The notes below the pieces were generated by a model, which searched no databases, was not told where the DNA came from, and saw only the letters and a list, made by a program, of their open reading frames with translations. DNA of 64,000 nucleotides from positions 58,695 to 122,694 of the forward strand of contig DHOR01000010.1 in assembly GCA_002409995.1 (NCBI GenBank), in the 5' to 3' direction. The translations under genes and the position numbers were made by a program. Source of the stretch: Hungatella sp. UBA5385. GTDB lineage: Bacteria > Bacillota > Clostridia > Lachnospirales > Lachnospiraceae. Shown piece by piece: positions 44,762-52,926 of this stretch; positions within the stretch are counted from its first letter, which is position 1, and each line of letters begins with the position of its first letter.

Positions 44762-45745
44762 TCAACCACTCTTTCGTACCGGTCTGATATACTTCCAATA
44801 TCGCTCCGGATTAAAATAAAAGTAAATGATTCTGCCAGGAGAAGTATCAAAGCAGTAACCGGTGTCTGTAAAATCAAAGGCTGACATTGCCTTTTCGACT
44901 TTTTCCTCAACACTGCGATTTTCCTGTTCATAATCAAATGGCCCATGTTCAAATACAATATACTCTGCTTCGGGAATATCGACCATAAGCATTTGTGGTG
45001 GAACATCGCCTTTATAATCAGAAGGAAGACGTACCCCATGACACTCTGTACGTGGAATACCCCAATCGCAGAGTCTGCCGTCCGGATCATTGATGTACGC
45101 CATAATCTGACCGCTGCCGCTGTTGGGTTCACTCCCGCCATCGTCATCTAATTTGTCTTTGATACTATCCAGCAGTCCGCAGATTGTTTCATAATCCTGT
45201 CCCGGAATAAGACTTTGCTTCTGCCAAAAATCCCAATACCCATTACTTTCATAGTTCTTAATGTGCAAAAATTTGTGTGCGGGAATGGTTACAAAATAAA
45301 TCTTAATGCCATCTGTTGATTTTATCATACCAATTTCTCCTAATCCTAAAAAGTAGCGGTCGAAAGGGTTTATCTTTGTACGGAGAATCACAGGCTTAGG
45401 ATTTTTCCGGTATTCACTTGGAGTGATACCATATGTTCCCTTGAAAGCCCTGGTAAAAGCTTCATGTGATGAAAAACCATAATCAAAAGCAATATCCAAA
45501 ATGCTTTTTTCACTATCCCGAACCTCTTTTAGTGCAAATGCTAATTTTCTAAGCCGCAGATAGTCCCTGAATTGCATACCCGATATTTCCTTGAATTTTC
45601 TCGTTGTGTAAAATTCGGAATAACCAACCCTGCGGGAAAGAAAACGCAGGGTTAGGGCTTCGTCATTATAATTTATAATGCATTTATCAATTTCATCAAC
45701 GATTATTTGAATTTGCTTCTGCCACTCATACATTCGTCTGTTCAC
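44762..45745 (-). CDS. AraC-family regulator with GyrI-like effector domain
   Basis: A 327-aa protein. The helix-turn-helix pair is at ~25-120 (TLRFLSRRVGYSEFYTTRKF, ILDIAFDYGFSSHEAFTRAF) and the effector domain follows at ~150-320 (YFVTIPAHKFLHIKNYES, YIVFEHGPFDYEQE). It converges with the UvrA-like gene and may respond to the same type of toxic compound. Confidence 0.9.
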   Translation of the reverse strand: MNRRMYEWQKQIQIIVDEIDKCIINYNDEALTLRFLSRRVGYSEFYTTRKFKEISGMQFRDYLRLRKLAFALKEVRDSEKSILDIAFDYGFSSHEAFTRAFKGTYGITPSEYRKNPKPVILRTKINPFDRYFLGLGEIGMIKSTDGIKIYFVTIPAHKFLHIKNYESNGYWDFWQKQSLIPGQDYETICGLLDSIKDKLDDDGGSEPNSGSGQIMAYINDPDGRLCDWGIPRTECHGVRLPSDYKGDVPPQMLMVDIPEAEYIVFEHGPFDYEQENRSVEEKVEKAMSAFDFTDTGYCFDTSPGRIIYFYFNPERYWKYIRPVRKSG

Positions 45746-45798
45746 CTCGTTTCAACCACCCTGGGTTTATTATATAGAAATAGGGAGATTGCTGCTTG

Positions 45799-45832
45799 AT
45801 TTTACTTGCTGTTTCATTTTACTTGCTGTTTC
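45799..45832. repeat. Perfect 17-bp tandem duplication
   Basis: ATTTTACTTGCTGTTTC occurs at 45799-45815 and again at 45816-45832. It covers the stop codon of the gene fragment on the - strand. Confidence 0.85.
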
Positions 45833-46016
45833 ATCAAATCAAGGGTTTCCTCAAAAGGGATACATTTAGCATATCTGCCATTCCACATGAAGTTATTATA
45901 ATATTTGTAAGTCATTTCGGCAGACATGAAGTCGTTATCAAATGTGCTGTTTGTATTTGATTTTGTATGGATGAGTTAGCCTGTAATATTGCTTTAAAAC
46001 AAAAGCAGCCGAAGTT
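45814..46016 (-). pseudogene. C-terminal fragment of an unrecognised protein
   Basis: On the - strand an open frame of ~65 codons reads like real protein (LKQYYRLTHPYKS, FMSAEMTYKYYNNFMWNGRY, FEETLDLMKQQVK) and ends at a TGA at 45814. It has no start codon or ribosome binding site of its own and abuts the stop of the metallophosphoesterase gene. It looks like the tail of a gene whose front was lost. I do not recognise the family. Confidence 0.5.
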
Positions 46017-46934
46017 TCAACCTCTCCTATTTATAGTCAGTGACGATGTTTGCGGTTTGATGCTCACTCCATTCCAAGTATCGCCAATACCAATCTCTTT
46101 GGGCGTAACATTTTGGTAATGACCATTCATACCTTGAATTATAATATTCATTTTTTCATCAATGGTAACTATGATATGGAGTGGTTCTTTATATAAAATC
46201 AAATTCTTCAAGTGAGGATATTGTTTGTGTATTTCCAGACTGTAATTGAAGGTTTCTTTTACTCCCTGCCATATATACGAGACTGAATTCAGAGAATAAT
46301 AATAGATACCATTAATTTCCCTTATAGAATCACCATGATCATTTCCATTTAAGCAAAAAAGTAATTTATTGCCATTTGAGTTTGCTTTTTCTAAAATATT
46401 GCGGATATCTTCTCTGTTTACCACACCTCGTGAATGAGATCCTACAATATGGTCATTTGATAAACTCTGATGGGAACAAATAACATAGAATTTATCATCG
46501 TTCAATTCATTTTTTAGCCACTGAATCTGTTCAGGAGGAATATAGGGAAACTGACCGGTTTTATCTGCTAAATTAGATTTACATTCAGGTAAATATCCTG
46601 AACTAGTTCTAATGTAGTTGGCATCTAAAAAAATGAACTTTACATTTTGCTTAACAACAGAGTAATAACCTTTTTGCAGACCTAAAAAGTTCAATGCTGT
46701 TTCAGGAGAGCAGAAGTCAATATTATGATTTCCTAAGCTATAATAACATGGAACGCCCAGACTCTTAAGTGATTTTAGAATTGTCTGGTTCTTTTCGGTG
46801 GGATTGCACAAATCTCCTAATTCAAGTATGAAATCCACCTTTTCTTCCCTAAAACTTTGCAACAATTTGTCAAGCCGCTTATCCCCGTCAGGAATAACAT
46901 CATAGTGTAAATCTGTAAATACCCCAAATTTCAT
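46017..46934 (-). CDS. Calcineurin-like metallophosphoesterase
   Basis: A 305-aa protein with the metal-site motifs in order: DLH (TDLHYD, residue 8), GD (ELGDL), GNHN, SHQS and NGNDHGD. No signal peptide is present, so it is cytoplasmic. The substrate is unknown; the sequence resembles sugar- or nucleotide-phosphoesterases of the YkuE/CpdA kind. Confidence 0.88.
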   Translation of the reverse strand: MKFGVFTDLHYDVIPDGDKRLDKLLQSFREEKVDFILELGDLCNPTEKNQTILKSLKSLGVPCYYSLGNHNIDFCSPETALNFLGLQKGYYSVVKQNVKFIFLDANYIRTSSGYLPECKSNLADKTGQFPYIPPEQIQWLKNELNDDKFYVICSHQSLSNDHIVGSHSRGVVNREDIRNILEKANSNGNKLLFCLNGNDHGDSIREINGIYYYSLNSVSYIWQGVKETFNYSLEIHKQYPHLKNLILYKEPLHIIVTIDEKMNIIIQGMNGHYQNVTPKEIGIGDTWNGVSIKPQTSSLTINRRG

Positions 46935-47100
46935 AAAAATACCCCAACATTTCTTATTTGCTAAGTCTTTAAAACCATTATTTCCATTTTATCACACTGT
47001 TCTGTCAAATACTATTAGGGCGATTATAAAAACCACTAAAATGCACCTTTCTACGCTGACTAGAAAACCAAATGCTTTACTTTTATGAAGAAATTTAGTA

Positions 47101-47219
47101 TATAATTTAATAAAAGTGATAAGAGGCAAGAAAAACAACAATGGGACGTCTCTCCGCTCCCCTTATAGAATAAGGGCTGTAGATTCCGAAAACTTATCCT
47201 GTTAAAACGGAGGATTATT
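47101..47219 (+). promoter_or_regulatory. Structured leader of the kinase-like gene, with a motif shared with 57358-57392
   Basis: TATAAT at 47101-47106 is a likely -10 box. The leader contains GGCAAGA...CAATGGGACG then T or C then CTCTCCGCT (47123-47158), also present at 57358-57392, and a hairpin CCCTTAT/ATAAGGG right after it. Read from the ATG at 47141 it codes MGRLSAPLIE then stop, while the other copy codes MGRLSASAR...; the only difference in the core is synonymous (CGT/CGC). A leader peptide controlling an attenuator is possible. Confidence 0.4.
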
Positions 47220-48131
47220 ATGGTTATACAAGAAATTGATGGAGTAGAATTCAAACTAAAAGAACAGTGTGATTTAACATGGGTAAAAAGATATGGGACT
47301 GTTTTTGATGTGATCGATGCAACTGGTTCGGGTTGTATTTGTTTTGGAATAGGAGATAACATTGAAAAATATTTTGTTAAAATTGCTGGGGTAGATACTG
47401 TTGAAGCTGAAATGAGCCCAGAAGAATCTGTAGAAGTTCTTAAAAATGCAGTAGAACTTTATCAAACTCTTAGCCATCCTAATCTTGTTAGATTGCTGGA
47501 TCATTATTTATATAAGGACTATTATGTTGCCGTATTTGAGTGGGTAGAAGGGGAATGTTTATTTGATTATTGGAATTTTGATAAGTATGCACAGGAGCCA
47601 GGTTTAAAAAATCCAAAGATCAGATTTAAAGAATTATCTGTAAAAAAGAAATTATCTTCATTGGAAGGTATCTTTTCATTTTTAGAGACAGTTGCTGATA
47701 ATAATTATGTAGCAGTTGATTTTTACGATGGAAGTCTAATCTATGATTTTAACACAGAAAGAATCACTATTTGTGATATAGATCTTTTCAGAAAGCAACC
47801 GGCATTCAACGATATTGGTGAAAACTTTTGGGGAACCAAACGATTGAAGGCTCCAGAAGAGTATGTTTACGGTTCCTGTATTGATGAAATAACCAATGTT
47901 TTTACTTTGGGAGCTTTGATATTTGATTTGTTTGGAGAGTTTAGTCACAAGGAAATCAAAAACAGATATTTGACAAATCAATTTGTTCCATGTACTTTGG
48001 ATAAATGGGAACTGAATGAAAAGTGCTATGATGTTGTTTCACAGGCAGTCAGCATTGAGAGAAATTCAAGGTATAAAACAATTTCTGATTTTCATATGGC
48101 ATTTAGATTGGGAAATATGCAGAATAGTTAG
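47220..48131 (+). CDS. Protein-kinase-like protein with degenerate motifs
   Basis: A 303-aa protein. A kinase fold is suggested by KYFVKIAG (lysine of beta-3), LYQTLSHPNLVRLLDHY, VFEWVEGECL (hinge), FYDGSLIYDF and CDIDLF in the place of the catalytic and DFG loops, then KAPEEYVYGSCIDEITNVFTLG. The HRD motif and glycine-rich loop are not standard, so activity is uncertain. ACGGAGG precedes the ATG. NUDIX follows 32 nt later. Confidence 0.65.
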   Translation: MVIQEIDGVEFKLKEQCDLTWVKRYGTVFDVIDATGSGCICFGIGDNIEKYFVKIAGVDTVEAEMSPEESVEVLKNAVELYQTLSHPNLVRLLDHYLYKDYYVAVFEWVEGECLFDYWNFDKYAQEPGLKNPKIRFKELSVKKKLSSLEGIFSFLETVADNNYVAVDFYDGSLIYDFNTERITICDIDLFRKQPAFNDIGENFWGTKRLKAPEEYVYGSCIDEITNVFTLGALIFDLFGEFSHKEIKNRYLTNQFVPCTLDKWELNEKCYDVVSQAVSIERNSRYKTISDFHMAFRLGNMQNS

Positions 48132-48163
48132 TACTTCAATAATTCAGATGGAGGTATTTTATC

Positions 48164-48649
48164 ATGACTGACATATTGTTTGATACAGAAAATTTTAAAT
48201 TTAGTTATCGGGTTGCCGGCATTCTGGTTCGTGATCATAAAGTCCTGGTGCAAAAAGCTACAGATGAAGAGGGGTATGCATTTCCCGGTGGTCATGTTTC
48301 ATTTGGCGAAACCAATGAACAAACATTAATTCGTGAATTTAAAGAAGAACTCAATGTTGATATTATTGTTAAGAACTTAAAATGGGTAGCAGAGATATTT
48401 TTCCCTATAAGAAGAAAACTTTGTCATCAAATATGTCTTTATTATATTGTGAATTTAAGTGATGAAAAACAATTTCTTCCAGAGACAGTTTTTATAGGTG
48501 GGGAATACTTAGAAGGCAGAAGTTTTGATATTGAATTTCATTGGATTCCGGTATCTGAATTAAACAAACATGAGGTATATCCTCCACAAGCAGGAAAACT
48601 TATATTACAACTGGATCAGGGTGTAGAGCATTTTGTTTATAAGGAATAA
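48164..48649 (+). CDS. NUDIX hydrolase
   Basis: A 161-aa protein with a complete NUDIX box (GHVSFGE, seven residues, REFKEEL). It hydrolyses a nucleoside diphosphate linked to another group. It is downstream of the kinase-like gene and probably co-transcribed with it. Confidence 0.92.
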   Translation: MTDILFDTENFKFSYRVAGILVRDHKVLVQKATDEEGYAFPGGHVSFGETNEQTLIREFKEELNVDIIVKNLKWVAEIFFPIRRKLCHQICLYYIVNLSDEKQFLPETVFIGGEYLEGRSFDIEFHWIPVSELNKHEVYPPQAGKLILQLDQGVEHFVYKE

Positions 48650-48658
48650 ATACTAAAA

Positions 48659-48689
48659 CCGCCGCTATGGGGAATCCCCATAACGGCGG
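48659..48689. terminator. Hairpin between converging NUDIX and LUD genes
   Basis: A 14-bp stem with one mismatch (CCGCCGCTATGGGG at 48659-48672 with 48676-48689) and an AAT loop. Confidence 0.75.
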
Positions 48690-48699
48690 CCAACATTTA

Positions 48700-49305
48700 T
48701 TAATACCCCAATTTCTCATGAATCAATATGATCTCAATCTCACCTGTCATAGGTTTGCTCCAAAGTACAGAAAGTCCCCTGCAAATTCGTTCTGAACTTT
48801 TACAATTATAGCAGCGATCTCCTTTTATAGCACAGGGTGTCTTTACACCAAGACGCATTGCATTTAATGGACCTGCTATGTTACGGGCACGATGCAAAGC
48901 TCTATCATAATCCTTTTCAATCTTATTCTCACCGGCAATCAAATAAACTTTTTCATGTCCATAAAAGATAGAAGCCACACGATTACAAGTACCATCAATA
49001 TTAATAACCTCGCCCGTCTCCGCTATACCATTAACGGACGATAGGTAAATATCCGCAGCATTCGCTTGCACTCTAACCTCTTTACTTGTCTTTCCATCAG
49101 GTATCCTTTGGTGCCAAAACACCTCATTATGTTTGTTTAGAGTTTCGTATAAATTCATCTGTTCCAATGTGACGGAGCCACCAAAACCGATTGATCTTTT
49201 GTCAATTTCAGTGTCAAGATAAGATACAGCATCTTCTGCTGTATCAAAACAGGAAACAATATAACCAAGTGCTTTTAAATTTTTCTCAATTGTGTAAAAA
49301 TCCAT
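48700..49305 (-). CDS. LUD-domain protein (LutB/LutC-like)
   Basis: A 201-aa protein of the lactate-utilisation LUD family (SIGFGGSVTLEQMNLYETL, EVFWHQRIPDG, DGTCNRVASIFYG). The C-terminus has cysteines C-AIKGDR-C-YN-C and C that could bind a cluster. It is encoded alone, without lutA/lutB. These single proteins have no assigned role. Confidence 0.85.
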   Translation of the reverse strand: MDFYTIEKNLKALGYIVSCFDTAEDAVSYLDTEIDKRSIGFGGSVTLEQMNLYETLNKHNEVFWHQRIPDGKTSKEVRVQANAADIYLSSVNGIAETGEVINIDGTCNRVASIFYGHEKVYLIAGENKIEKDYDRALHRARNIAGPLNAMRLGVKTPCAIKGDRCYNCKSSERICRGLSVLWSKPMTGEIEIILIHEKLGY

Positions 49306-49547
49306 TAGTCTTCTCCTATTAAGATATGATTGTTTCGTTATGTTTAACTAAAAAAATTATATAATAGAATACCATGAAAAGCAATCGTACATGCCTCCAT
49401 GTTACAAATTACTATAGCCATTGGACTTACAAGTAGATGACCTTTCAATATTACGAGTCCGTCTAAATTTTGTATAATCTATTGAGGATAAGCATTATAT
49501 GGTTTACAATGATATAAATGTACTTATAAAATGACCGAGGTGAAAAA

Positions 49548-49991
49548 ATGAAGGAAATGGAGCAGATAGAGGCCCTTTTGCAAAAACCTTATTTTGTAAT
49601 TGATTTCCTGCCGGAACAAGTACCACAAAGCTTTCAAGGCAGCTTTTTTGAAATAGAGGAGTATTTTTTGAATAGCAAGGAGTTAGTAAATATTGCAGAT
49701 AAATTTACAAGAATCATTTTAAAACTTCTATGTTATTTTAAAGCTGATATTTTTACGGATCAATGGACTGGCAGCCGAGTTAAATGCAGCCAGCTTTCAA
49801 CATTAGTCAGAGATATGGTGTTAAGTAAAAACGGTTATATGAATATCTTATTTGCTAATGAAAATGCATTGCTTTTTGTTGAGGGTGGCACACTTGATTT
49901 AACTTTATATAATCCCAATGCTGATGTACAAAGGATTGCATCTGCATTGGCTCATTCAGAAGGTTTGTTCTGGAGGGCTGGAATCAACTGA
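49548..49991 (+). CDS. Unassigned 147-aa cytoplasmic protein
   Basis: Not recognised. No signal peptide or membrane segment. It has a mixed alpha/beta pattern (QKPYFVIDFLPEQVP, YMNILFANENALLFVEGGTLDLTLYNP) and ends LAHSEGLFWRAGIN. GAGGTG precedes the ATG. Next is a PEBP gene 58 nt later. Confidence 0.65.
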   Translation: MKEMEQIEALLQKPYFVIDFLPEQVPQSFQGSFFEIEEYFLNSKELVNIADKFTRIILKLLCYFKADIFTDQWTGSRVKCSQLSTLVRDMVLSKNGYMNILFANENALLFVEGGTLDLTLYNPNADVQRIASALAHSEGLFWRAGIN

Positions 49992-50049
49992 GCATGGTAA
50001 TAAGCTTTATACTTTTAATGACTAATATATAAATTATGAAAGGATGACT

Positions 50050-50511
50050 ATGAATAATTTGATTGTCTCATCACCGGCTTTTGAAAACAAAGGACTGATA
50101 CCCATTGAATACACCGGATATGGCAGCGACATATCACCGGAATTAGTATTAACAAATTTAGATGAAACTGCAAAATCAATTGTTATAATCATGGACGATA
50201 TGGGGCACCCTATACCAGCTTACAACCACTGGGTAATTTGGAATATACCTGTAATGTCAGTGATTCCTTCAAGCATCCCTCATGGAAAAGATGTTGAGTC
50301 TTTAGACGGCGCCCAGCAAGGTATAGGATACGGGAAACATCGTTACAGAGGCCCAAAACCGCCTTTCAACTGGTCTCACGAATATCAGTTTAATGTATAT
50401 GTTTTAGATAAATTACTGGATTTACCAGGTAAATCAAGAAAAAAAGATGTAATACAAGCTATGCATGGGCACATATTGCAGCAAGGTGCAATTACAGGAC
50501 ATTATAGATAA
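50050..50511 (+). CDS. YbhB/YbcL-type PEBP (Raf-kinase-inhibitor-like) protein
   Basis: A 153-aa protein with family blocks SPAFENKGLIPIEYTGYGSD-ISPEL, NHWVIWNIP and HRYRGPKPP. It is cytoplasmic and of unknown role. GAAAGGA supports the ATG at 50050; an in-frame ATG at 50044 overlaps the ribosome binding site. Confidence 0.9.
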   Translation: MNNLIVSSPAFENKGLIPIEYTGYGSDISPELVLTNLDETAKSIVIIMDDMGHPIPAYNHWVIWNIPVMSVIPSSIPHGKDVESLDGAQQGIGYGKHRYRGPKPPFNWSHEYQFNVYVLDKLLDLPGKSRKKDVIQAMHGHILQQGAITGHYR

Positions 50512-50545
50512 TAATACTTAAATGAAATTGAATCGGAGGTTTTAG

Positions 50546-51208
50546 ATGGCACTCATATATATTGTTGAAGATGACCTTAATCTAAGTGAAGGTCTTTGCC
50601 TTGCACTTAAAGAAACAAAAAGTACAATCAATCAGTTCCATACGCTCCGGGATGCCCGTATCGCATTGGCCGCCGCTGCACCTGATGTTGTAATACTTGA
50701 TATCAATCTGCCTGATGGAAGCGGCCTTGATCTGCTGCGGGAGATTAAGCGCGGATCCAGTACACCGGTTATTCTGCTCACTGCCAATGATACGGAAATG
50801 GATGTGGTGCTTGGTCTTGAAAATGGCGCCGACGATTATATAACAAAGCCCTTCAGTCTGGCCATTCTCCGTGCCAGAGTAAATACGCAGCTCCGCCGTC
50901 AGGAGGGTATAACACAGCCTGTCAGAATAGATCACTATGTATTTGACTTTGAGAAAATGCTGTTTTCTATTGATGAAACGGCTGTGGAACTGAGCAAAAC
51001 AGAGCAAAAACTATTGAGGCTGCTGGTTGAAAACCGGGGTGCAACCATGAGCCGTGATACTCTTCTCACCCGCATCTGGCCGGATGGCACCGAGTATGTG
51101 GACGAAAATACACTCTCTGTGGCAGTCAAGCGCCTGCGGGACAAGCTGGAAGCATCAGAATACATCAAGACGGTGTACGGCCTTGGTTATAGCTGGGTGG
51201 TGAAGTAG
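50546..51208 (+). CDS. OmpR/PhoB-type response regulator
   Basis: A 220-aa protein. The receiver domain has VILDINLPDGSG (phospho-Asp near residue 52) and KPFS; the C-terminal winged helix is KTEQKLLRLLVENRGATMSRDTLLTRIW. It is the first gene of a four-gene set with a kinase and an ABC exporter. CGGAGG precedes the ATG. Confidence 0.93.
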   Translation: MALIYIVEDDLNLSEGLCLALKETKSTINQFHTLRDARIALAAAAPDVVILDINLPDGSGLDLLREIKRGSSTPVILLTANDTEMDVVLGLENGADDYITKPFSLAILRARVNTQLRRQEGITQPVRIDHYVFDFEKMLFSIDETAVELSKTEQKLLRLLVENRGATMSRDTLLTRIWPDGTEYVDENTLSVAVKRLRDKLEASEYIKTVYGLGYSWVVK

Positions 51209-52126
51209 TTGGGTATATGGGAATGGAAATATATCATTATCATCCTCATTGTAATTCTAATTGCAGTTGTTATAATCAGTTGGCAGCGGAGGAATATGCG
51301 CCTCATGATCCGCAACATCCATACCATGCTGGACGCAGCCATTGACGGCACCTTTGCAGAGCAGACATTTGATGAATCCCTGCTGGCTTCGGTAGAAAGC
51401 AAACTCAATGATTACCTATCCGCATCTGCGGTGTCCTCTCGCAATCTTACTATAGAGAAGGATAAAATCAAGGAGCTGATAGCAGACATTTCTCATCAGA
51501 CCAAGACACCCATAGCCAACATCCTGTTATATTCACAGCTTTTAGGAGAACAGGATTTGACTGACGAAAGCCGTACTTGTGTCCAGTCCCTGCAGAGCCA
51601 GGCTGAAAAGCTGAACTTTCTGATTGCCGCCCTTGTAAAACTTTCCCGGCTGGAGGCTGGTATTCTGACGTTGAATCCCATGGAAACCATGCTCCAGCCA
51701 ATGCTTCAGGATATACAAGGTCAGCTTACGCCCAAAGCGGAGGAAAAAGGCGTCATTTTTACTGTTGTCCCCACCAAAAGCAAAGCTGTATTTGATCCTA
51801 AATGGACAGCTGAAGCGTTGGCGAATATAGTTGACAATGCCATCAAATATACCCAGCCAGGCGGCGTGGTGACAGTCAGTGTAAAGTCTTATGATTTATT
51901 TCTCCGCATTGACGTGGCAGACACTGGTGCAGGCATCAAAGAGGATGAACTGCCCCGTATTTTCTCACGTTTTTACCGCTCACCTTCCCAGAGCAAACAA
52001 GAGGGTGTAGGCATTGGCCTTTATCTGGCAAGGCAGATTCTTACCGAGCAGGGCGGCTATATCAAGGTTTCCTCCAGCCCCGGAAAAGGCAGTGTATTTT
52101 CCATGTTTTTGCCTGTGATGCGGTAA
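51209..52126 (+). CDS. Sensor histidine kinase with short N-terminal membrane anchor
   Basis: A 305-aa kinase. One N-terminal hydrophobic segment (YIIIILIVILIAVVII) and almost no extracellular part are seen, as in kinases that sense through a partner exporter. The H box is ADISHQTKTPIANI, then NIVDNAIKY, DTGAGI and GVGIGLYLARQIL. It starts with a TTG directly after the regulator's stop codon. Confidence 0.9.
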   Translation: MGIWEWKYIIIILIVILIAVVIISWQRRNMRLMIRNIHTMLDAAIDGTFAEQTFDESLLASVESKLNDYLSASAVSSRNLTIEKDKIKELIADISHQTKTPIANILLYSQLLGEQDLTDESRTCVQSLQSQAEKLNFLIAALVKLSRLEAGILTLNPMETMLQPMLQDIQGQLTPKAEEKGVIFTVVPTKSKAVFDPKWTAEALANIVDNAIKYTQPGGVVTVSVKSYDLFLRIDVADTGAGIKEDELPRIFSRFYRSPSQSKQEGVGIGLYLARQILTEQGGYIKVSSSPGKGSVFSMFLPVMR

Positions 52127-52141
52127 TTCTTACAAAACTGA

Positions 52142-52225
52142 TAGATTCTAATGGCTTCTGGAAAGATTGTGGTAAGATTTATATGTTAAAGTCTGTATTG
52201 TAGAGATATCATACAGACTTTTTTT
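52142..52225 (+). promoter_or_regulatory. Direct-repeat operator candidate and terminator/attenuator before the exporter genes
   Basis: AAGATT occurs at 52163-52168 and 52174-52179 (11 bp apart), with TAGATT 21 bp upstream at 52142-52147, a spacing used by OmpR-type regulators. It is followed by a perfect 11-bp hairpin (AAAGTCTGTAT at 52188-52198 with 52211-52221) and TTTTTTT (52219-52225). The hairpin ends the regulator/kinase transcript, and may also attenuate a transcript for the exporter that starts near 52190. Confidence 0.55.
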
Positions 52226-52240
52226 AATGGAGGCAGTTCA

Positions 52241-52909
52241 ATGAATATTTTACAGACAAAAAAACTTAAAAAAGTTTACGGTTCAGGTGAAAATGCAGTT
52301 TACGCCTTGAATGAGGTTGATTTGCAGATAGACAAAGGCGAGTTTGTAGCAGTAGTGGGTACTTCAGGCAGTGGAAAATCCACGCTGCTGCATATGCTGG
52401 GTGGTCTGGACAGACCCACCAGCGGAGTGGTAGAGGTGGATGACCAAGACATTTTCTCACTAAAAGAAGAAGCCCTTACCATTTTTCGCCGCAGAAAGAT
52501 TGGCTTCGTGTTCCAAAACTACAACCTGGTGCCTGTGCTGAATGTATATGAAAATATTGTACTGCCCAGCCAACTTGACGGCCAGATCCCCGATGCCGCA
52601 TATATCGACAGCATTATAGAGACTCTGGGACTTGGCTCAAAGCTTCAGAATCTCCCTAACAACTTATCCGGCGGACAGCAACAGCGTGTGGCGATTGCCC
52701 GTGCTCTGGCAACCAAACCCGCCATTATACTGGCAGATGAACCCACTGGTAATCTGGATTCAAAAACCAGCCTTGATGTGCTGGGGCTTTTAAAGGTAAC
52801 AGGGCAGAAATTCAGCCAGACCATTGTAATGATCACTCACAACGAAGAATTGGCACAGATGGCAGACCGCATCGTCCACATCGAGGACGGCCGGATTGTG
52901 ACAGGGTAA
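52241..52909 (+). CDS. ABC exporter ATPase (MacB/BceA-like)
   Basis: A 222-aa ATPase with Walker A GTSGSGKST near residue 40, Q-loop VFQNYNL, signature LSGGQQQR and Walker B IILADEPTGN. GGAGG precedes the ATG. It powers the permease encoded next; this exporter type handles antimicrobial peptides or lipoproteins. Confidence 0.93.
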   Translation: MNILQTKKLKKVYGSGENAVYALNEVDLQIDKGEFVAVVGTSGSGKSTLLHMLGGLDRPTSGVVEVDDQDIFSLKEEALTIFRRRKIGFVFQNYNLVPVLNVYENIVLPSQLDGQIPDAAYIDSIIETLGLGSKLQNLPNNLSGGQQQRVAIARALATKPAIILADEPTGNLDSKTSLDVLGLLKVTGQKFSQTIVMITHNEELAQMADRIVHIEDGRIVTG

Positions 52910-52919
52910 GGGGGGGGGG
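52910..52919 (+). promoter_or_regulatory. G10 tract acting as Shine-Dalgarno of the permease gene
   Basis: Ten consecutive G follow the stop codon of the ATPase gene directly and end 7 nt before the ATG at 52927. No other ribosome binding site is present. Changes in tract length would alter the spacing and strength of the site. Confidence 0.6.
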
Positions 52920-52926
52920 CTGAATC

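Noticed and set aside
44731..45147. 138-codon - strand frame at the end of the AraC/GyrI gene
   Set aside because: It overlaps the recognisable effector domain in another frame and shows no motif.
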